This document shows, in pieces, positions 6,839-9,624 of a DNA stretch of 9,624 nt. The stretch covers positions 1-9,624 of the forward strand of contig SKVA01000369.1 of assembly GCA_007129695.1 (NCBI GenBank). Reading direction: 5' to 3'. This stretch comes from Spirochaetaceae bacterium. GTDB taxonomy: Bacteria > Spirochaetota > Spirochaetia > DSM-27196 > SLST01. The notes beneath the pieces are model-generated. The model worked only from the letters and a program-made list of their open reading frames with translations. It was not told the origin of the DNA and did not search any database. Every line of letters begins with the position of its first letter. Position 1 is the first letter of the stretch. The translations under genes and the position numbers were made by a program.

Positions 6839-7993
6839 CTACACGAGCATATCGAGTCCGACCGGACCGAACCCGTCGTAATCGGGACCCGAGAAGATGT
6901 GCTGAAGGACGAGCGCGGCGGCTCCCTTTGCGACCGGTCGGTCACCCGGGTTTGCGAAGTAGGTCGACACGGTCCGTGGCATCTGACCTTCGTAGATCCA
7001 GTTCGTGTGGATCGCCTGTTCGAGCGCCGGCCGCATTACGGTCTGGTACACCTCGATCCCGCCGCCGAAGTAGACCGCGCTGAGATCGAGCATATTCACC
7101 AGGAACGCGATGTTCCTGGCGAGCTCGTTTACAAACTCGTCCAGGAGTGCGCGATCCGACTTCATCGGATGGAAGTGCGTGTGATTGCGCACGCCGATCT
7201 GCCCTTCAACGCCCGACTGAGCGAATGCGCTCCTGAACTCGCCGCTCGCGTTTCGCGCGCCGTAGTGAACGCGACCGTCGAACACGAAGCTCATCCCGAT
7301 GCCTATGCGCTGATACTCCTTGGAGTACGGAGACTCGTCCACGAACTCGCTCAGAACGTACAGGAAGTCTTCCACTTCGGGATGCTCGGGGTAGACGAGC
7401 GCTCCGTAGCTGCAGCAGTTCGCGTCGTTGTCGACGAACACCGGTACACCAAACTCCTCCTGAAGCGGGCGTGTGATCTCCTTCTCTCCCGGCGTCGGGT
7501 CGAGGAGCGTACTGAACTCCAGAACGCCGCGCACCGGATCGACTATTGCCGCCAGGCCCGCGCCGATGCCGAGTAGCCGCAACCCGCGCGCCTTCAGGTC
7601 GGGCAGGACGCCGAGTACCGCGTCGCGCATCACCGGTACGACGTCGCCGGCCGGGCCGTGCCGGGAGATCTCCTTGGAAAGAATGATCCTTCCCGACGGC
7701 GACACGGCGCTCATCGCGACGAAGTCGGGCTGCATCTCGATCCCGATGACGCACCCGGTCGATTCGCTCAGGTAGAGCGGGACCGGCTTGCGGCCACTGC
7801 GGCGCGTCGAGTCCTCGCTACCGTTCTTGATGATACCGTGCTCGATGAGCGACGCAACGATGTTCGTGACGATCGCCTTGTCCAGATCCAGGTCGCGCGC
7901 GATCTCCGCGCGGCTGATGCCCGGCCGCTCGAACAGGAGCTGCAGGATCTGTGAGCCGTAGTATCGTGCCTTCTTGTTCAGAGTACCCACCAT
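6839..7993 (-). CDS. ROK-family transcriptional regulator (winged-helix plus sugar-kinase-like domain)
   Basis: A 384-residue protein. Residues ~1-75 form a winged helix-turn-helix (ISRAEIARDLDLDKAIVTNIV at 26-46, then a wing ending SGRKPVPLYL). Residues ~85-384 are the ROK sugar-kinase-like fold, with PVFVDNDANC containing the ROK catalytic-type Asp (D190) and YFGGGIEV near 315. The zinc motif of typical ROK proteins is missing: G251-E252 is followed by FRS rather than IGH, and no cysteine cluster follows. Such proteins usually repress sugar uptake or catabolism genes and are released by a sugar or sugar phosphate. Start: ATG at 7993 has GAGGAA at 8008-8003 with nine bases spacing. The longer frame from GTG 8023 is less likely, because a good -10 element lies inside that extension and ROK regulators normally begin just before the HTH. 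It diverges from a solute-binding-protein gene, its likely target. Confidence 0.9.
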   Translation of the reverse strand: MVGTLNKKARYYGSQILQLLFERPGISRAEIARDLDLDKAIVTNIVASLIEHGIIKNGSEDSTRRSGRKPVPLYLSESTGCVIGIEMQPDFVAMSAVSPSGRIILSKEISRHGPAGDVVPVMRDAVLGVLPDLKARGLRLLGIGAGLAAIVDPVRGVLEFSTLLDPTPGEKEITRPLQEEFGVPVFVDNDANCCSYGALVYPEHPEVEDFLYVLSEFVDESPYSKEYQRIGIGMSFVFDGRVHYGARNASGEFRSAFAQSGVEGQIGVRNHTHFHPMKSDRALLDEFVNELARNIAFLVNMLDLSAVYFGGGIEVYQTVMRPALEQAIHTNWIYEGQMPRTVSTYFANPGDRPVAKGAAALVLQHIFSGPDYDGFGPVGLDMLV

Positions 7994-7994
7994 A

Positions 7995-8012
7995 TGTTGA
8001 GTTTCCTCAACA
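7995..8012. promoter_or_regulatory. 18-bp dyad, putative ROK operator at the regulator's own promoter
   Basis: The plus strand reads TGTTGAGTTTCCTCAACA: perfect 7-bp arms around a 4-bp centre. It lies directly downstream of the predicted -10 element of the ROK gene and covers its expected transcription start, ending one base before the ATG codon at 7993. It shares 14 of 18 positions with the dyad at 8287-8304. Position and symmetry fit an autorepression operator for the dimeric ROK protein; binding itself is inferred. Confidence 0.65.
8003..8008 (-). promoter_or_regulatory. Shine-Dalgarno of the ROK gene, lying inside a palindrome
   Basis: On the minus strand GAGGAA ends nine bases before ATG 7993. 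It is part of the dyad at 7995-8012, whose RNA form would be a 7-bp stem closed by a GAAA tetraloop. If the transcript starts far enough upstream to include the whole stem, the site would be partly masked. If it starts near 8008 it would be free. Confidence 0.5.
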
Positions 8013-8014
8013 GT

Positions 8015-8043
8015 ATCATCCACCCGAAAGCCATTTTCGTCAA
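8015..8043 (-). promoter_or_regulatory. Predicted sigma-70-type promoter of the ROK gene
   Basis: On the minus strand, -35 TTGACG (8043-8038) and -10 GATGAT (8020-8015) are separated by 17 bases, matching the TTGACA and TATAAT consensus at 5/6 and 4/6 positions. The start of transcription would fall near 8008, inside the dyad at 7995-8012, leaving a very short leader before ATG 7993. This placement argues against the upstream GTG 8023 as the start codon. Confidence 0.55.
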
Positions 8044-8286
8044 TCTTCTTCGTACCGGAAGCCCGTCGAATCGGGAGAAAAGACCGAAACCGCCCGCCGG
8101 TGCGGCTCCTTTCACCCTACCGCCGCGGCGCCTGCGTGTCAATCGAATCGCGGGATCGGCGGTTTGATACCGCGGAAAGCGCCCTGGACACCCTCCGGGG
8201 CCTCGCTGTCGACCTCCAGCGCACGCCCGGGCAGAAAGATGACGGAAAACATCGATCCATACCGACTTAGCTGTATCGAATATTTC
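8044..8286. other. Centre of the divergent intergenic region; no convincing gene
   Basis: Between the two predicted promoters there are about 240 bases. The middle (about 8090-8240) is GC-rich and the flanks are AT-richer. The minus strand holds a 37-codon open frame (8252 to 8139) with no good ribosome site. Short stems such as GCGGT-TTGAT-ACCGC near 8159-8173 are too weak to call. I see no tRNA, terminator or riboswitch fold here. Its size would allow further regulator sites or a small RNA, but nothing in the sequence demonstrates either. Confidence 0.5.
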
Positions 8287-8304
8287 TGTTGATTTTTGGC
8301 AACA
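8287..8304. promoter_or_regulatory. 18-bp dyad, putative ROK operator at the solute-binding-protein promoter
   Basis: The plus strand reads TGTTGATTTTTGGCAACA: 5-bp arms TGTTG/CAACA with the same total length and spacing as the dyad at 7995-8012. It overlaps the predicted -35 hexamer and most of the spacer of the promoter at 8289-8317, so a bound protein would block RNA polymerase. The arms are shorter than in the other copy. The match in spacing and in the T-rich centre is what makes the pair convincing. Confidence 0.62.
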
Positions 8305-8317
8305 CATATGGTACGAT
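8289..8317 (+). promoter_or_regulatory. Predicted sigma-70-type promoter of the solute-binding-protein gene
   Basis: -35 TTGATT (8289-8294) and -10 TACGAT (8312-8317) are separated by exactly 17 bases, each matching 4/6 consensus positions. The surrounding AT-rich stretch stands out from the GC-rich coding regions. Transcription would start near 8324, about 20 bases before ATG 8345, leaving room for the AGGAGG site. The -35 element lies inside the dyad at 8287-8304. Confidence 0.5.
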
Positions 8318-8332
8318 GCGGCATCTGACAAC

Positions 8333-8338
8333 AGGAGG
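8333..8338 (+). promoter_or_regulatory. Strong Shine-Dalgarno of the solute-binding-protein gene
   Basis: AGGAGG, a perfect anti-16S match, ends six bases before ATG 8345. It fixes that start codon and suggests high expression, as expected for a periplasmic binding protein that is made in excess over its permease. Confidence 0.85.
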
Positions 8339-8344
8339 TTTCGT

Positions 8345-9624
8345 ATGAAACGATTGGCCTTAGCGATGGTGCTTGTCGTCGCGGTGCTCGGCCTGGTCTA
8401 CGCTGGCGGTGGCCAGCAGCAGGCTGCGCAGGCACGGCAGGCGATCGACATGGGTGGGCGCGAGATTTCGATCGCGACCTGGTGGTCGCAGCCGGGGCCC
8501 TACGGTGGCACCGACGAGACCACACGAGGCGTTCAGAACCGGATGCGGATCGAACAACAGTACAATGTCAGGATTCTTGACGCGCGCGTCGAATACGCCG
8601 ACCTGATCGAAACGCTCACCGCTTCGGTACTGGCCGGGGCACCGTTCGTCGATGTCATTGCGATCGAGTCGAACTGGTTCAACAACCTGGTCACAACTGG
8701 CTTCCTGGAGCCGTGGACCGCCGACGCGGAACCCCAGGCCGACTACTGGGATCCGATCACGCGCGACTTCATGACGTACGAGGACCAGATCTACGGTCTG
8801 ATCGCCGGACCGTACTACCCGCGCGCGATCATGTACTTCAACAAGGCGATCTTCGAGCGCGACGGTCTTCCCGACCCGTACGAGCTATTCCGCAACGGGC
8901 AGTGGACGTGGGACACGATGCTCGAGATCGCGAGAATGGCAACGAAGGACACGAACGGCGACGGGACGATCGACCAGTGGGGCCTCTCCGCGATGGATCT
9001 GGCCAACACGCTTGTCTACACGAACAACGCTGAGATCATCGCGATCGAGAACGGACGCCCCGTCTTTGCCGGCAATAGCCGCGAGGCGCTCGAAGCGCTG
9101 CAGTACCACCAGGATCTGATCCACCGGCACCGCGTGCTCGTCAATGAGGCGCCCGAAGGCGCGTCGTGGGACTGGCCCGGTGTGATGTTCCGCGAAGGTA
9201 AGGTCGCGATGTACCTCTATCAGTTCTGGTATATCGACACGTTCCCGGCCAACATGGAAGACGACTGGGGCGTGATGCTCCCGCCGAAGGGTCCGCGCGC
9301 GACCGAACACCGCTCGTACGGCGGTGGCAGTAACGGTCTTGCGATGCTGCGTGGCGTCACGAATCCCGACCACGTGAGCCGGATCTGGTGGGAGATCGGA
9401 CCCGGTGGAGCGTCCGACGAGGACACGACCACCCCGATCTACATGGCGAAGTTCCGCGACATGGAGTCGATGGATATCATCAACTACCTGTGGGACAACA
9501 ATCTGAGCGTGCTGGCGAGCGTGAACGCGTTCACCGCCGCGCGCGACCTGTGGAACGCCGCGGTCAACGACGTGATTTCGGGCGCGAAGACTCCGGCGGT
9601 CGCGATCCAGGAGCGAAATGCCGC
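8345..9624 (+). CDS. Extracellular solute-binding protein of an ABC transporter, probably carbohydrate (3' end outside window)
   Basis: The frame is open from ATG 8345 to the window end, 426 complete codons without a stop. Ribosome site AGGAGG lies at 8333-8338, six bases upstream. Residues 1-20 form a Sec signal peptide (MKR, hydrophobic core, VYA), with cleavage expected before GGGQQQ. There is no lipobox cysteine, so the protein should be free in the periplasm. The mature part has features of the family-1 sugar-binding proteins: ISIATWW, VLAGAPFVDVIAI, YGLIAGPYYPRAIMYFNKAIFE, WTWDTMLEIARMATKDTNGD, and YQFWYID. DTNGDGTIDQWG (202-213) is a calcium-loop-like stretch often seen at this place in such proteins. 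Permease genes probably follow beyond the window. The nearby ROK regulator supports a sugar substrate, but which sugar is unknown. The AGGGQQ-type leader is reminiscent of spirochaete binding proteins. Confidence 0.92.
   Translation, partial: MKRLALAMVLVVAVLGLVYAGGGQQQAAQARQAIDMGGREISIATWWSQPGPYGGTDETTRGVQNRMRIEQQYNVRILDARVEYADLIETLTASVLAGAPFVDVIAIESNWFNNLVTTGFLEPWTADAEPQADYWDPITRDFMTYEDQIYGLIAGPYYPRAIMYFNKAIFERDGLPDPYELFRNGQWTWDTMLEIARMATKDTNGDGTIDQWGLSAMDLANTLVYTNNAEIIAIENGRPVFAGNSREALEALQYHQDLIHRHRVLVNEAPEGASWDWPGVMFREGKVAMYLYQFWYIDTFPANMEDDWGVMLPPKGPRATEHRSYGGGSNGLAMLRGVTNPDHVSRIWWEIGPGGASDEDTTTPIYMAKFRDMESMDIINYLWDNNLSVLASVNAFTAARDLWNAAVNDVISGAKTPAVAIQERNA

Noticed and set aside
6857..6868. 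GTCC-GACC-GGAC stem near the ROK stop codon as a terminator
   Set aside because: Only four base pairs, inside the coding sequence and without a U tract on either strand.
7994..8023. GTG 8023 as the start of the ROK regulator (adds ten residues)
   Set aside because: The ATG at 7993 has a proper ribosome site and fits the family N terminus. The predicted -10 element would lie inside the extension.
7978..8331. 117-codon minus-strand frame covering the ROK/solute-binding-protein intergenic region
   Set aside because: It would start within the leader of the divergent gene, run through both operators and promoters and overlap the ROK start. Its translation has no recognisable features.
8329..8333. 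Extra CAACA half-site just upstream of the AGGAGG
   Set aside because: No TGTTG partner occurs at the 8-base spacing seen in the two dyads, so a single five-base match is not evidence for a third operator.

Overview
This is a chromosomal window from a high-GC, ordinary-looking bacterium. I see no tRNA, rRNA, CRISPR array, insertion sequence or phage gene. The lineage cannot be fixed from this window. My best guess is a high-GC free-living spirochaete (Spirochaetota). It rests on the solute-binding protein, whose signal peptide ends VYA-GGGQQQ with no lipobox cysteine, and on the adenosine-kinase-like PfkB protein. This is moderate-to-weak inference.

The left two thirds (1-6828) is one tightly packed plus-strand gene cluster, almost certainly an operon: metK (3' part), cysQ, a PfkB/adenosine-kinase-like sugar or nucleoside kinase, cysD, a cysN-cysC fusion, and a 12-helix MFS transporter. 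Gaps between genes are 2 to 17 bases. CysD and CysN make APS from sulfate and ATP, and the CysC domain makes PAPS. CysQ destroys the by-product PAP, giving AMP. MetK makes SAM, whose use eventually releases adenosine that an adenosine kinase would return to AMP. The cluster therefore reads as a sulfur-activation module combined with adenine-nucleotide by-product recycling. No sulfite-producing reductase (cysH, cysI) or sulfotransferase lies in the window, so whether PAPS feeds cysteine synthesis or sulfation cannot be told here.

The right third (6839-9624) is a separate unit. A ROK-family regulator lies on the minus strand and is convergent with the MFS gene, with only 10 bases between them. 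It diverges from an extracellular solute-binding protein, probably the first gene of a carbohydrate ABC transporter, which runs off the window. The intergenic region between the two divergent genes is about 350 bases. It carries two 18-bp dyads of the same architecture (TGTTGA-N7-CAACA), one at each end. One lies at the predicted transcription start of the ROK gene and the other over the predicted -35 element and spacer of the solute-binding-protein gene. Each is next to a good sigma-70-like promoter with a 17-bp spacer. The simplest reading is that these are operators of the ROK protein, which would repress itself and the transporter. The ROK protein has lost the family's zinc-binding cysteine cluster and histidine.
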